NCBI RefSeq assembly: GCF_019024325.1
Contig: NZ_JAFNJS010000008.1
Coordinates: 62,001-126,000, forward strand
DNA: 64,000 bases
DNA from: Falsiroseomonas tokyonensis
Lineage (GTDB): Bacteria; Pseudomonadota; Alphaproteobacteria; Acetobacterales; Acetobacteraceae
Reading direction: 5' to 3'
A program made the position numbers and the translations under genes. Below the pieces are notes generated by a model. That model was not told the DNA's origin, did not search any database, and saw only the letters and a list, made by a program, of their open reading frames with translations. Shown here one piece after another: positions 21,556-30,387 of the stretch. Each line of letters begins with the position of its first letter. Positions within the stretch are counted from its first letter, which is position 1.

Positions 21556-22509
21556 ATGACGGAAACCACCCCGATGCGCCGCAAGGCTTCGCTCCTCGCC
21601 ACCCTGCTGCTGAGCACGGCCCTGGCGGCAAGCCCGGCCTGGGCCCAGGCCCCCGCCGCGCCGGCCCCCGCCCCCGCTGCGGCCCCCGCCGCCGGCCAGG
21701 ACCCGGTCGTGGCGCGCGTCGATGGCGCGGAAATCCGCCTGTCCGAGCTGCAATCCGAGGCGACCCGCCTGCCGGAGGAGCTGCGCGCCATGCCGGCGCC
21801 CATGCTGATGCCGCTGCTGCTGGACCAGCTGATCACCCAGAAGGCGATCACCGCCGCCGCCCGCGCCCAGGGCCTGGCGAACGACCCCGAGGTGCAGGCC
21901 CGCCTGCGCCGGGCGGAGGAGGAGGCGCTGCAGCAGGCCCTCATCACCCGCGCCGTGGCGCCGCAGATGACGGATGAGGCGCTGCGCGCCCGCTACCAGC
22001 GCGAGGTCTCCGGCCGCCCGGCCGAGGAGGAGGTGCGCGCCCGCCATATCCTGGTGGCCAGCGAGGCCGAGGCCCGCACGGCGCTGGCCGAGGCGCGCCG
22101 CGCCGGCGCCGACTTCGCCGAGGTCGCCCGCCGCCGTTCCACCGGCCCCGGCGCGCGGGAGGGCGGCGACCTCGGCTTCTTCAAGCGCGGCGACATGATC
22201 CCGGAATTCGCCACCGCCGCCTTCGCCATGCAGCCTGGCCAGATCTCGGAGGCGCCGGTGCGCACCCAGTTCGGCTGGCATGTCATCAAGGTGGAGGAGC
22301 GCCGCGCGGTGCCGCCGCCGAGCTTCGAGGATGCGCGCGAGGCGCTGCGCCAGCGCGCCTTCGAGGAAGCGGTGACGGCGGAGGTGGAGCGCATCCGCGG
22401 CGCTGCCCGGATCGAGCGCTTCGCCATGGATGGCAGCCCGCTGCCGGCCACGCCCGCCCCCTCCCTGCTCGACGGCGCCGCGCCGCCGGCTGCCCAACCT
22501 CGTCGCTAA
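21556..22509 (+). CDS. Periplasmic parvulin-type peptidyl-prolyl isomerase
   Basis: The 317-residue protein has a signal peptide ending near 'ASPAWAQA', an alanine/proline-rich linker, a SurA/PrsA-like N-terminal helical chaperone region (residues 55-160) and a parvulin rotamase domain. That domain shows '[64 protein letters not shown]' and '[10 protein letters not shown]'. It assists folding of secreted proteins in the periplasm. argJ starts 12 bp after its stop, so the two may be cotranscribed, an arrangement I recall in other alphaproteobacteria. ATG 21574 is an alternative start giving a shorter signal peptide. Confidence 0.93.
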   Translation: MTETTPMRRKASLLATLLLSTALAASPAWAQAPAAPAPAPAAAPAAGQDPVVARVDGAEIRLSELQSEATRLPEELRAMPAPMLMPLLLDQLITQKAITAAARAQGLANDPEVQARLRRAEEEALQQALITRAVAPQMTDEALRARYQREVSGRPAEEEVRARHILVASEAEARTALAEARRAGADFAEVARRRSTGPGAREGGDLGFFKRGDMIPEFATAAFAMQPGQISEAPVRTQFGWHVIKVEERRAVPPPSFEDAREALRQRAFEEAVTAEVERIRGAARIERFAMDGSPLPATPAPSLLDGAAPPAAQPRR

Positions 22510-22521
22510 GAGACCAAAAAG

Positions 22522-23760
22522 ATGGCTGGCAAGGACCTTCCCGTCTCCCCGCTCGCGCTGCCGCTGCCCGAAATGCCCGCCATCCCGGGGGTGCGCCTCG
22601 GCTCCGGCCGCGCCGAGATCCGCTACAAGGCGCGCGAGGATGTGACGATGATGGTCTTCCCCGCGGGGACCAGCGTGGCCGGCGTCTTCACCCGCAACAA
22701 ATGCCCCGGCGCGCCGATCGACTGGTGCCGCGCCGCGCTGAAGGGCGGCCGCGCCCGCGCCCTGGTCGTCACCGCCGGCAATTCCAACGTCTTCACGGGG
22801 AAGGCCGGCCGCGAGACCTGTGCGCAGACGGCCAAGGCCATGGCCGAGCTGGCCGGCTGCAAGCCGGGTGAGGTGTTTCTGGCCTCCACCGGCGTGATCG
22901 GCGAGAAGCTGCCGACCGAGAAGCTGGTGGCCGCCCTGCCGCCGCTGTTTGGCCAGCTGAAGGATGATGGCTGGGCCGGCGCGGCGCGGGCCATCATGAC
23001 CACCGACACCTTCCCCAAGGGCGCGACCCGCACGGCGAAGATTGGGGAGACGACCGTCACGGTCAGCGGCATCGCCAAGGGCAGCGGCATGATCGCCCCC
23101 GACATGGCAACCATGCTGTGTTTCCTGGCCACCGACGCCAAGGTGCCGGCCGCGGCCCTGCAGGCGATCCTCGCCAAGGGCACCCAGAAATCCTTCAACT
23201 GCGTGACGGTGGATAGCGACACCTCCACCAGCGACACGGTGCTGCTCTTCGCCACCGGCGCGGCGAAACACCCGCGCGTGCCGGCCGAGGGCGGCAAGAT
23301 GCTGAAGGATTTTGCCCGGGCGGTGCATGAGGTTCTCATGGACCTGGCCCTGATGGTCGCGCGCGACGGCGAGGGCGCCCAGAAGCTGATCCGCATCGAC
23401 GTGACGGGCGCGGTGACCAACAAGTCCGCCCATCGCATCGCCATGAGCATCGCCAATTCGCCGCTGGTGAAGACGGCGATCGCCGGCGAGGACGCCAATT
23501 GGGGCCGCATCGTCATGGCCGTCGGCAAGGCCGGCGAGCCCGCCGATCGCGACCTGCTGTCCGTCGGCGTCGGCGGCACCTGGATGGCCCGCGAGGGCAG
23601 CGTGGTGCCGGGCTATGACGAGGCGCCGGTGATCGCCCATATGAAGGGGCGGGAGGTCGAGATCACGGTCGACCTGGCGCTGGGCCGCGGCAAGGCCACC
23701 GCCTGGACCTGCGACCTGACGCATGGCTACATCGACATCAACGGGTCTTATCGGAGCTAG
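22522..23760 (+). CDS. argJ: Bifunctional ornithine acetyltransferase / N-acetylglutamate synthase
   Basis: ArgJ recycles the acetyl group from N-acetylornithine to glutamate, and can make N-acetylglutamate from acetyl-CoA, in arginine biosynthesis. The 412-residue precursor self-cleaves before a threonine into alpha and beta chains, and the cleavage motif is visible as 'SGMIAPDMATMLCFLATD'. 'NKCPGAPIDWCR', 'VVTAGNSNVFTGKAG' and 'NSPLVKTAIAGEDANWGRI' are also conserved. It follows the parvulin gene by 12 bp. Other arginine genes, argD and argF, lie at 40.4-42.6 kb in this window. Confidence 0.97.
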   Translation: MAGKDLPVSPLALPLPEMPAIPGVRLGSGRAEIRYKAREDVTMMVFPAGTSVAGVFTRNKCPGAPIDWCRAALKGGRARALVVTAGNSNVFTGKAGRETCAQTAKAMAELAGCKPGEVFLASTGVIGEKLPTEKLVAALPPLFGQLKDDGWAGAARAIMTTDTFPKGATRTAKIGETTVTVSGIAKGSGMIAPDMATMLCFLATDAKVPAAALQAILAKGTQKSFNCVTVDSDTSTSDTVLLFATGAAKHPRVPAEGGKMLKDFARAVHEVLMDLALMVARDGEGAQKLIRIDVTGAVTNKSAHRIAMSIANSPLVKTAIAGEDANWGRIVMAVGKAGEPADRDLLSVGVGGTWMAREGSVVPGYDEAPVIAHMKGREVEITVDLALGRGKATAWTCDLTHGYIDINGSYRS

Positions 23761-23779
23761 GCTCGACGAGCCCCGCCGG

Positions 23780-24793
23780 TCAGGCCTCGACCGGCGGCAG
23801 GCCACTCCGCTGCAGGTCGTCCACCGCGGTGCCGATCAGCTCGGCGAAATGCTGCGCCTCCTCGGCCGCCTTTCGCCAGCGCTCCGCCTCCTGGGCCAGG
23901 TTGCGCTGCCGGGCGGCGCGCTCCATCGACAGGTACAGGTTCCGCCGGTCCCGCTGCGTCCGGAAGGCGATGCCCAGCGCCTTCTCCAGCGATTCGGCCT
24001 GATGCGCCACCAGCGTCCGGGCGCCATAGGCATGGCCGATCTGGCAGCGGAAACGGGGCCAGGGCGCGTCGCCGACCTCGTTCAGCACGCCGCCGCATTC
24101 GGGGCAGCCCAGGGCGCTCGGCCGGCCGACGGTGATGATGTCCTCGCTCATGGCCGAGATCTCCTGCCGGGATATGCGCGCCTCGAGCAGAAGCTCGGCG
24201 GGGATGGGGACCGGGGGCGGGGCGGGATCCTGCGCCAGGCGCCGTAGCAGTTCCGGCAGCGCGGCCACCGGCAGGCAATGCTCCGCCTCGGCCCGCTCCC
24301 GCGCATTCCGCGGCATGTCGGGCCATTCGGCATCCGCCGGGTCCTGCACCACGGTGCGGCCGCCGCAGCGTCGGATCGCCACCAACCCTTCCGAGCCATC
24401 GTCCAGCATGCCGCTCAGCACCACGCCGATCACCCTGTTGCCGCAGGAAACGGCGGCGGAGCGGAACAGCGCATCCACCGCCGGCCGGACCCGGTTCTCC
24501 TGCGGCCCGCGGCGCAGCAGCATCCGCTCGCCCCGATCGTCGAGGAGCAGGTGGTGGTCCGGCGGCGCGACATAGATGCGTCCGGGCTGGATCAGCTCGC
24601 CCTCCACCGGATGGCTGGCCGGCAGCGGGCCGACACGACCCAGGATCTCCGGCAGCGTGCTGCGCGCGCCGGGCGGGATGTGCAGCACGACGAAGAGCGC
24701 CGCTGGCAAGTCCGCCGGGAGGCCGCCGCAGAGCGTACGGAGCGCGCCGACGCCGCCGGCCGAGGCCCCCAGGACGATGATGTTGTGATTCAC
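23780..24793 (-). CDS. Standalone CheB-type methylesterase with C-terminal zinc-ribbon extension
   Basis: The 337-residue protein begins with the CheB catalytic domain itself: '[17 protein letters not shown]' (catalytic serine near residue 11), 'FVVLHIPP' (histidine) and '[15 protein letters not shown]' (aspartate). There is no N-terminal receiver domain. After about residue 225 it has a C-terminal extension with a CxxC motif '[30 protein letters not shown]' and a helical tail. CheB domains demethylate or deamidate chemoreceptors. No cheR is adjacent, so its partner is unknown. The start is a GTG at 24793 preceded by a G-rich Shine-Dalgarno-like stretch. Confidence 0.9.
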   Translation of the reverse strand: MNHNIIVLGASAGGVGALRTLCGGLPADLPAALFVVLHIPPGARSTLPEILGRVGPLPASHPVEGELIQPGRIYVAPPDHHLLLDDRGERMLLRRGPQENRVRPAVDALFRSAAVSCGNRVIGVVLSGMLDDGSEGLVAIRRCGGRTVVQDPADAEWPDMPRNARERAEAEHCLPVAALPELLRRLAQDPAPPPVPIPAELLLEARISRQEISAMSEDIITVGRPSALGCPECGGVLNEVGDAPWPRFRCQIGHAYGARTLVAHQAESLEKALGIAFRTQRDRRNLYLSMERAARQRNLAQEAERWRKAAEEAQHFAELIGTAVDDLQRSGLPPVEA

Positions 24794-25020
24794 GGGTGGC
24801 CCCCTCGGGCGGGCGCATATGCGCTGTACCACCAGGCACAACCCCGGCCGCGCCCTGGGGTTGCCTGGCACGCTCACCATGGCCACCGCGACCATCCTGC
24901 CACACTGCGGCAGTTCTGCCGCAAAAGCCGGATCGGGCCATGACGCGGGGGCCTCGATGGCCCATACAGGGGTGCCGCCCCGCCGGTGGGTCGGCACGGA
25001 GTTGGACCTGCGACTTCCGC

Positions 25021-26106
25021 ATGGCGATATTCATGGTGCCCCCCACGACGCCCCCCGAGACCCTGGACCTGCCGGGCGACGACCCCGGCAATGACCCCTT
25101 GGCCCCCCCGCCCTTCCAGCCGCTGCGCACGGATCGGCTGACGCTGCGCCCCCTGCGGCCGGAGGATGCGGCGGAGCTGCACCGGCTGGTGAATGACTGG
25201 GAGGTCGCGAAAACCCTCGCCCGCGTGCCCTTCCCCTATCCGCGGGCGCTCGCCGATGACTGGATCGCCTCCACCCGCGCCCAGATGGCCGAAGGCACCG
25301 CCTGGCACCTGGCCATCACCGGGCTGGAACAGGCCGGCGAACCCGGGGAGCGGGAGGTGCTGGTGGGCTGCATCGGCCTGACCCGCAATAGCGCGAAGCG
25401 GGAGGCCGAGCTCGGCTACTGGATCGGCCGCCGCTTCTGGGGCCATGGGGTGGGGCCGGAGGCGGCCGCGCGAATCGCCAGCTGGGCGCTGGCCAATCTG
25501 GAGCTGGACCGGCTGGTCGCCTCCGCCCTGATCGAGAATGGCCGCAGCCAGGCCGTGCTGCGCCGCATCGGGTTCCGGGAGACCGGCGAGGGCGTGCGCG
25601 AATTCCTGGCGCGCGGCGGGACGATGCCGGTAAAACTCTTCGAAATGACCCGCGCCGACCTTCCCCCCGCAGTGGCCGAGGCCGCGCCCGTGCCGGAAGG
25701 CGCGGCGCGGCACATCCTGCTGGTCGCCGCCTGCGCGCTGATCGACCCGGATGGCCGCGTGCTGCTGGCGCGGCGGCCGGAGGGCAAGCCGATGGCGGGC
25801 CTATGGGAGTTCCCGGGCGGCAAGGTGCATGCGGGGGAGACTCCGGAAGCCGCGCTGATCCGCGAGTTGAAGGAGGAGCTGGGCATCGATGTGGCCGCCA
25901 GCTGCCTGGCCCCCTTCACCTTCGCGAGCCACCCGCTGGGCGAGCGGCACCTGGTGATGCCGCTGTATCTCTGCCGCCGCTGGGAAGGCCGGGTGCAGCC
26001 GCTGGAGGGCCAGGCGCTGGCCTGGGTGCGGCCGAACAAGCTGGCCGACTACGCCATGCCGCCGGCGGACAAGCCGCTGGTGGCGATGCTGCGGGATTTC
26101 CTGTAG
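25021..26106 (+). CDS. GNAT acetyltransferase - Nudix (MutT-like) fusion
   Basis: The 361-residue protein joins two enzymes. The N-terminal half (residues 35-200) is a RimJ/RimL-like GNAT domain ('[28 protein letters not shown]', '[27 protein letters not shown]', '[24 protein letters not shown]'). The C-terminal half (residues 230-361) is an 8-oxo-dGTP pyrophosphohydrolase-like Nudix domain with a complete Nudix box '[24 protein letters not shown]'. The Nudix half would sanitise oxidised nucleotides, and the GNAT half may acetylate a protein or small molecule. The frame stays open to 24796, but ATG 25021 starts just before the conserved region. Two adjacent genes merging by loss of a stop is the simplest origin. 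Confidence 0.9.
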   Translation: MAIFMVPPTTPPETLDLPGDDPGNDPLAPPPFQPLRTDRLTLRPLRPEDAAELHRLVNDWEVAKTLARVPFPYPRALADDWIASTRAQMAEGTAWHLAITGLEQAGEPGEREVLVGCIGLTRNSAKREAELGYWIGRRFWGHGVGPEAAARIASWALANLELDRLVASALIENGRSQAVLRRIGFRETGEGVREFLARGGTMPVKLFEMTRADLPPAVAEAAPVPEGAARHILLVAACALIDPDGRVLLARRPEGKPMAGLWEFPGGKVHAGETPEAALIRELKEELGIDVAASCLAPFTFASHPLGERHLVMPLYLCRRWEGRVQPLEGQALAWVRPNKLADYAMPPADKPLVAMLRDFL

Positions 26107-26124
26107 CGCGCGCCACCCGCCCGG

Positions 26125-26145
26125 TGATATCATTCGATGATATCA
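26125..26145. promoter_or_regulatory. Palindromic operator of the toxin-antitoxin pair
   Basis: A perfect 9-bp inverted repeat (TGATATCAT, then 3 bp, then ATGATATCA) lies 19 bp before the antitoxin start in an otherwise GC-rich region. FitA/VapB antitoxins bind such AT-rich dyads together with their toxin, so autoregulation is likely. Confidence 0.75.
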
Positions 26146-26164
26146 TCTGATCGATAGGCAAGAT

Positions 26165-26443
26165 ATGGGCCAGATCCTGATCCGGAACCTGGATGAAGCC
26201 GTCATCGAACGGCTCAAGAGCAAGGCGCTGGAACGCGGAACCTCCCTGGAGCATCTGGCCCGAGAGACCCTGACCGAGGCCTCACTCGCCTCCGACCGAG
26301 CGGCCTGGATCGCGCGAAGCCGTGCCCTTCGCGCGCAGACGACGCCGGACCCGCAATGGGACAGCACCGCGGAAATCCGCCGGGCGCGCGATGCGCTCGC
26401 GGCGCGATGGACGGGTGACGAAGCAGGCCCTGCCGGCTCGTGA
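26165..26443 (+). CDS. FitA-like ribbon-helix-helix antitoxin
   Basis: The 92-residue protein begins 'MGQILIRNLDEAVIERLKSKALERGTSLEHLARETLTEA', the ribbon-helix-helix pattern of FitA/VapB antitoxins: a beta strand that contacts DNA followed by two helices. The C-terminal part, with 'AEIRRARDALAARW', would wrap the toxin. The stop overlaps the toxin start by 4 bp. A perfect AT-rich palindrome lies just upstream and is the expected operator. The assignment rests on the fold pattern and on gene pairing. Confidence 0.85.
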   Translation: MGQILIRNLDEAVIERLKSKALERGTSLEHLARETLTEASLASDRAAWIARSRALRAQTTPDPQWDSTAEIRRARDALAARWTGDEAGPAGS

Positions 26444-26859
26444 AGCGCATCGTCGTCGACGCCTCGGTCGCCGTGGCCTGGTTCGCCGCCGAGGCCGACA
26501 GCGACAGGGCGGAACAGGTGCAGAGCAGCGGAGCCGAGCTTCTGGCCCCTAGCCTGCTGCTGGCGGAGATCGGCAATGCCCTGCTGACCAAGGCACGACG
26601 CAAGACCGTGCCCCACGGCCACGCCCAGGCCGTATTGGCCGAATTGCGGCGCAGCGGCATGCTGACGCTGTTCGACATGGACATCCTGGCCATGCCAGCC
26701 TGCGTCATCGCGGAGCGGCTATCCCACCCGATCTACGACTGCCTGTACCTTGCCCTGGCGCAACGGGAGCAGGCGGAAATCGCCACCTTCGACCGGCGCA
26801 TGGCCGAATTGGCTGCACGCCTCGCCATCCCCCTCGTCCCGCTGGAACCCCCCGCATGA
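26440..26859 (+). CDS. PIN-domain toxin (FitB/VapC-like ribonuclease)
   Basis: The 139-residue protein has the PIN-domain acidic residues in order: 'VVDASVAVAWF' (first aspartate), 'LLLAEIGNALL' (glutamate), and 'HPIYDCLYLALAQREQAEIATFDRRMA' (two further aspartates). All four metal-binding acids appear intact, so it should be an active Mg-dependent ribonuclease. The start is GTG at 26440 inside the antitoxin stop. Its own stop overlaps the next gene, a MoCF-domain protein, by 4 bp, which is unusual because it couples a toxin to an apparently unrelated gene. Confidence 0.88.
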   Translation: MKRIVVDASVAVAWFAAEADSDRAEQVQSSGAELLAPSLLLAEIGNALLTKARRKTVPHGHAQAVLAELRRSGMLTLFDMDILAMPACVIAERLSHPIYDCLYLALAQREQAEIATFDRRMAELAARLAIPLVPLEPPA

Positions 26860-27620
26860 CCGCCGCCGCCAACCCCACCGCCTGCCTGCTGGTGATCGGC
26901 AACGAGGTGCTCTCCGGCCGCACCAAGGACGCCAATATCAACTTTCTCGCCAATCGCCTGGGCGAGATCGGCATCCCGCTGCGCGAGGTCCGCATCATCC
27001 CGGATGTGCGGGCAACGATCATCGCCACGGTGAACGAGGTGCGGCAAAAGTTCGACCATGTCTTCACCACCGGCGGCATCGGGCCGACGCATGACGACAT
27101 CACCAGCGAATGCGTCGCCGGCGCCTTCGGCGTGCCCTGGGAACCCCACCCCGAGGCCTGGGCGCGGATGGAACGCCACTACAAGCCCGGCGAGTTCAAC
27201 GCCGCCCGGCAGCGCATGGCCACCATGCCCCGTGGCGCCACGCTGATCGACAATGCCATCTCCATCGCCCCCGGCTTCACAATGGGCAATGTGCATGTGA
27301 TGGCTGGCGTGCCGCGCATCATGCAGGCGATGTTCGAATCCCTCGCCCCCACTCTCGCCGGCGGCCCGCCCATCGCCTCCCGCGCCGTGCATGCGGATGG
27401 GGTGATGGAAGGGCGGATCGCGGAGGGGCTGGCGGCGATCCAGGCGCGCTGGCCGGATCTCGACATCGGCAGCTACCCCTATTACCGCATGGGCGGCGGC
27501 GGCGTGGCCCTGGTCGCCAAGGGCAATGACCCCGATGCGGTGGAGGAGGCGGCGCGCGCCATCACCGTGCTGCTGCGCGCCATGGGCAGCCATCCGGTGC
27601 AGGGCGAGCCCCCGGCCTGA
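26856..27620 (+). CDS. MoCF-domain (CinA-like, molybdopterin-binding) protein
   Basis: The 254-residue protein has a MoCF_biosynth domain in residues 8-180: 'CLLVIGNEVLSGRTKDANINFLANRLGEIGIPLREVRIIPD' and 'FTTGGIGPTHDDITSECVAGAF', with the GGIGPTxDD motif typical of CinA. It lacks the C-terminal amidohydrolase half of full-length CinA (about 420 residues). Such short proteins may act as ADP-ribose/NMN pyrophosphatases or bind molybdopterin; the substrate is uncertain. It overlaps the toxin gene by 4 bp (ATGA). Confidence 0.88.
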   Translation: MTAAANPTACLLVIGNEVLSGRTKDANINFLANRLGEIGIPLREVRIIPDVRATIIATVNEVRQKFDHVFTTGGIGPTHDDITSECVAGAFGVPWEPHPEAWARMERHYKPGEFNAARQRMATMPRGATLIDNAISIAPGFTMGNVHVMAGVPRIMQAMFESLAPTLAGGPPIASRAVHADGVMEGRIAEGLAAIQARWPDLDIGSYPYYRMGGGGVALVAKGNDPDAVEEAARAITVLLRAMGSHPVQGEPPA

Positions 27621-27779
27621 GCGAAAGGCTCCAATCCGGTTCGACATCGACCATTGCGGGAAATCCGACCAGTCCCATCTGACATTCCGAGCCGCTTTCC
27701 ACCTCTGCCTTTCCACAGGGCGCGATGATGCGATGGCAGCCCGCCCTCGCCACATCGAGATGCCGATAGGACCCCGATC
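27621..27779 (+). other. folE leader region, no clear element
   Basis: This 159-bp region precedes folE. Short complementary arms (AGGGC near 27717 and GCCCT near 27746) could form a hairpin. Some alphaproteobacterial folE genes carry a THF-II riboswitch, but I cannot recognise its core here. Confidence 0.25.
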
Positions 27780-28421
27780 TTGAACATCCAGACCCCCGCC
27801 CGCAGCCTCGGCGCCCTCCAGCCGGCCACGCCCATCCGCCCGACGCGTGAGGAGGCGGAGGCCGCCGTCCGCACGCTGCTGCTCTGGGCCGGCGACGACC
27901 CCTCGCGCGAAGGCCTGCTGGACACCCCCGCCCGCGTGGCCCGCGCCTATGGCGAATTCTTCTCGGGCTACGAGACGGACCCCGTCGAACTCCTCGCCCG
28001 CTCCTTCGAGGAGACGGACGGCTATGACGAGATGGTGGTGCTGCGCGACATCCGCCTGGAATCCCACTGCGAGCACCACCTGGTGCCGATCATCGGCCGC
28101 GCGCATATCGCCTATATCCCGGACGGCCGGGTTGTCGGCATCTCCAAGCTTGCCCGGGTGCTGGAAGCCTATGCCAAGCGCCTGCAGATCCAGGAGAAGC
28201 TGACCGCCCAGGTGGCCAACACCATCGAGCAGGTGCTGAAGCCGAAGGGCGTGGCCGTGGTGATCGAGGCGCAGCACCAGTGCATGACCACCCGCGGCAT
28301 CCACAAGCCGGGCGTCTCCATGGTCACCAGCCGGATGCTCGGCGCCTTCCGGGACGATGCCTCCACCCGGCGCGAATTCCTCGCGATGATCGGCGCGCCG
28401 CGCGCCAGCGCGGAGGCCTGA
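27780..28421 (+). CDS. folE: GTP cyclohydrolase I
   Basis: FolE converts GTP to 7,8-dihydroneopterin triphosphate, the first step of folate and 7-deazapurine synthesis. The 213-residue protein shows '[25 protein letters not shown]', '[34 protein letters not shown]' (zinc cysteine and histidines) and '[14 protein letters not shown]' (second zinc cysteine). All zinc ligands are present, so this is the type IA enzyme. The start is a TTG at 27780. The gene is convergent with the beta-lactamase gene. Confidence 0.95.
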   Translation: MNIQTPARSLGALQPATPIRPTREEAEAAVRTLLLWAGDDPSREGLLDTPARVARAYGEFFSGYETDPVELLARSFEETDGYDEMVVLRDIRLESHCEHHLVPIIGRAHIAYIPDGRVVGISKLARVLEAYAKRLQIQEKLTAQVANTIEQVLKPKGVAVVIEAQHQCMTTRGIHKPGVSMVTSRMLGAFRDDASTRREFLAMIGAPRASAEA

Positions 28422-28448
28422 GGCCCGCTCGGCCGGAGGCGCGCGGCC

Positions 28449-28486
28449 TGCACCCGCAGCCAGGCGGGTGGGCGGCCGGGCCGCCG
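28449..28486. terminator. Possible hairpin terminator between folE and the beta-lactamase gene
   Basis: In the 66-bp gap between convergent genes lies a CACCCGC/GCGGGTG stem followed by a GGCGGCC/GGCCGCC stem. There are no T tracts on either strand, so this is a weak call. Confidence 0.3.
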
Positions 28487-28487
28487 A

Positions 28488-29384
28488 TCAGCGCGGGCCG
28501 AAGGCCGCCACCGCTTCCCGCGCCACCGCCGCCAGCACCGCCGGCTGCTGCGCCGCCGGGATGGTGGCCTCGGCCAGGTAGGCGGTGACCAGCACCGGCG
28601 GCCGCCCGCCCGGCGGCAGCAGCAACCCCACGTCATTGGCGATGCTGCGCCCATTGCTGCCGGTCTTCTCGGCCGCCGTCCAACCCGCGGGCAGGCCCGC
28701 GCGCAGCTGCCGATCGCCAGTGCGGTTGCCGCGCAGCCAGGCCATCAGCTGCGCCCGGCCTTCGGCGGCAAGCCCATCCCCCAGCGTCACCGTGCGGATC
28801 AGCCCCAGCATCGCCTCGGGCGTCGTGGTGTCGCGCGGATCGCCCGGGATGCCCTCGTTCAGCGCCGGCTCCCACCGGTCCAGCCGGGTCACCATGTCGC
28901 CCCAGCGGCGCAGCTGGGCGGTCAGCCCCTCCGGCCCGCCCAGCTGGCCCAGCAGCAGATTGGCCGCCGTATTGTCGCTGAGCGTCACGGCCGCCTCGCA
29001 CAGCGCCGCCAAAGTGAGGCCCGGGCCATCGGCATGCGCCTCGGTCGCCGGGGAATAGGGCACCAGATCGGCGCGCCGGAAGGGCCGTAGCTGGTCCAGC
29101 CGTAGCTGCCCGGCCTCGACGCGCCGCAAGACGGCGGCGGCGGCCAGCAGCTTGAAGGTGCTGCACATCGGGAAGCGCTCCGCACCCCGATGCGCGGCCC
29201 GTCGCCCGCTGCCCAGGTCCAGCAGCGCCACGCCCAACCGCCCACCGGTGCCCTTTTCCAGCTCCGCCAGCCTGGCGGTGAGCGCCGCCTCCGGCACCGC
29301 CGCCTGGACCCCCCGCCAAGGCATCGCGGTCCAGAGGCCCGCCAGGCCCATACCCGTCATCATGCTACGCCGCCGCATCGTCAT
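28488..29384 (-). CDS. Class A beta-lactamase
   Basis: The 298-residue periplasmic enzyme hydrolyses beta-lactams by an active-site serine. All class A motifs are present: S75-T-F-K78 (S70xxK), S136-D-N138 (SDN loop), E172 in 'WEPALNEG' (Glu166, deacylation) and K240-T-G242 ('EKTGSNG'). The N-terminus 'MRRRSMMTGMGLAGLW' with an arginine cluster suggests Tat export. The open frame extends to 30017, but that would run through the divergent regulator gene; ATG 29384 begins the signal peptide. A LysR-type AmpR-like regulator is divergent with a 99-bp gap, the classic arrangement of inducible beta-lactamases. Spectrum cannot be read from sequence. Confidence 0.94.
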   Translation of the reverse strand: MTMRRRSMMTGMGLAGLWTAMPWRGVQAAVPEAALTARLAELEKGTGGRLGVALLDLGSGRRAAHRGAERFPMCSTFKLLAAAAVLRRVEAGQLRLDQLRPFRRADLVPYSPATEAHADGPGLTLAALCEAAVTLSDNTAANLLLGQLGGPEGLTAQLRRWGDMVTRLDRWEPALNEGIPGDPRDTTTPEAMLGLIRTVTLGDGLAAEGRAQLMAWLRGNRTGDRQLRAGLPAGWTAAEKTGSNGRSIANDVGLLLPPGGRPPVLVTAYLAEATIPAAQQPAVLAAVAREAVAAFGPR

Positions 29385-29445
29385 CGCCCTCTCTCCAAGG
29401 ATGGGCAGCCCATTAAAGCGACGATGACCCCTCGACAAACGGGGA

Positions 29446-29468
29446 TTTCTCGGGAAAAGCATGAGAAA
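29446..29468. promoter_or_regulatory. Candidate AmpR-type operator between bla and its regulator
   Basis: A perfect dyad TTTCTC-N11-GAGAAA lies 15 bp before the regulator start and about 60 bp from the lactamase start. It fits the LysR-type T-N11-A rule and is AT-richer than the surroundings. Confidence 0.6.
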
Positions 29469-29483
29469 ATCTTGGGTCTCCGC

Positions 29484-30359
29484 ATGCGGTCGAACCTGCC
29501 CCTGAACGCTCTCCGCGCTTTCGAGACCGCGGCGCGCCATCTCAGCTTCACCCGCGCCGGGCTGGAGCTCCGCGTCACCCAGGCCGCCATCAGCCACCAG
29601 GTGAAGGGGCTGGAGGAGCTGCTCGGCGTGCCCCTGTTCCGGCGCCTGCCGCGCGGCATCGCCCTGACCGACGAAGGCGCCGCCCTGCTGCCCGAGATCG
29701 CGGAGGCCTTCCACCGCCTCGGCCGTGGGCTGGAGCGCTTCGAGGCGGGACAGGCGCGGGAGGTGCTGACGCTCGGCGTGGTCAGCAGCTTCGCCCTCGG
29801 CTGGCTGCTGCCGCGGCTGGAGCGCCTGCGCGCCGCCTGCCCCTTCATCGACCTGCGCATCGAGACCAACAACAACCGCGTGGACCTGGCCGGCGAGGGG
29901 CTGGACGCCGCCATCCGCTTCGGTGACGGCGCCTGGCACGGGACCGAGGCGATCCCCCTCCTCGACGCGCCATTGGCACCGGCCTGCGCCCCCGCCCTGG
30001 CCGCCCGGCTGCGCCACCCCGCGGACCTGGCGGGGGAGACGCTGCTGCGCTCCTACCGCGCCGAGGAATGGCCGCGCTGGTTCGCCGCCCTCGGCCTGGA
30101 CGCCCCGCCGCTGCGCGGCTTCATCTTCGATTCATCGCTGGCCCTGGCGGAAGCGGCGGCGCAGGGCGCCGGCGTGGCCCTGCTGCCGCTGCGGCTGTTC
30201 ACCCGCGACCTGCGCCAGGGGCGGCTGGCCCGGCCCTTCGCGGCAGAGGTCAGCCTCGGGCAGTATTGGCTGACGCGGCTGCATTCCCGCGCGCCCAGCC
30301 CCGCCATGAGCGCCTTCCAGGCCTGGCTGCTGGAGGAGGCCGCGAAGCCGGCGGATTGA
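29484..30359 (+). CDS. AmpR-like LysR-family transcriptional regulator
   Basis: The 291-residue protein starts 'MRSNLPLNALRAFETAARHLSFTRAGLELRVTQAAISHQVKGLEELLGVPLFRRLPRGIALTDEG', a winged helix-turn-helix closely matching AmpR/GcvA regulators. The C-terminal half is the LysR effector-binding domain ('LTLGVVSSFALGWLLPRLERL', 'RFGDGAWHG'). AmpR senses muropeptides and activates the divergent beta-lactamase gene while repressing itself; here that role is inferred from homology and position. The ATG at 29484 matches the usual AmpR N-terminus; an upstream ATG at 29424 would add 20 residues and would place the operator dyad inside the gene. Confidence 0.88.
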   Translation: MRSNLPLNALRAFETAARHLSFTRAGLELRVTQAAISHQVKGLEELLGVPLFRRLPRGIALTDEGAALLPEIAEAFHRLGRGLERFEAGQAREVLTLGVVSSFALGWLLPRLERLRAACPFIDLRIETNNNRVDLAGEGLDAAIRFGDGAWHGTEAIPLLDAPLAPACAPALAARLRHPADLAGETLLRSYRAEEWPRWFAALGLDAPPLRGFIFDSSLALAEAAAQGAGVALLPLRLFTRDLRQGRLARPFAAEVSLGQYWLTRLHSRAPSPAMSAFQAWLLEEAAKPAD

Positions 30360-30387
30360 ATCCCCCGGACACGCGACCCCACAACCT

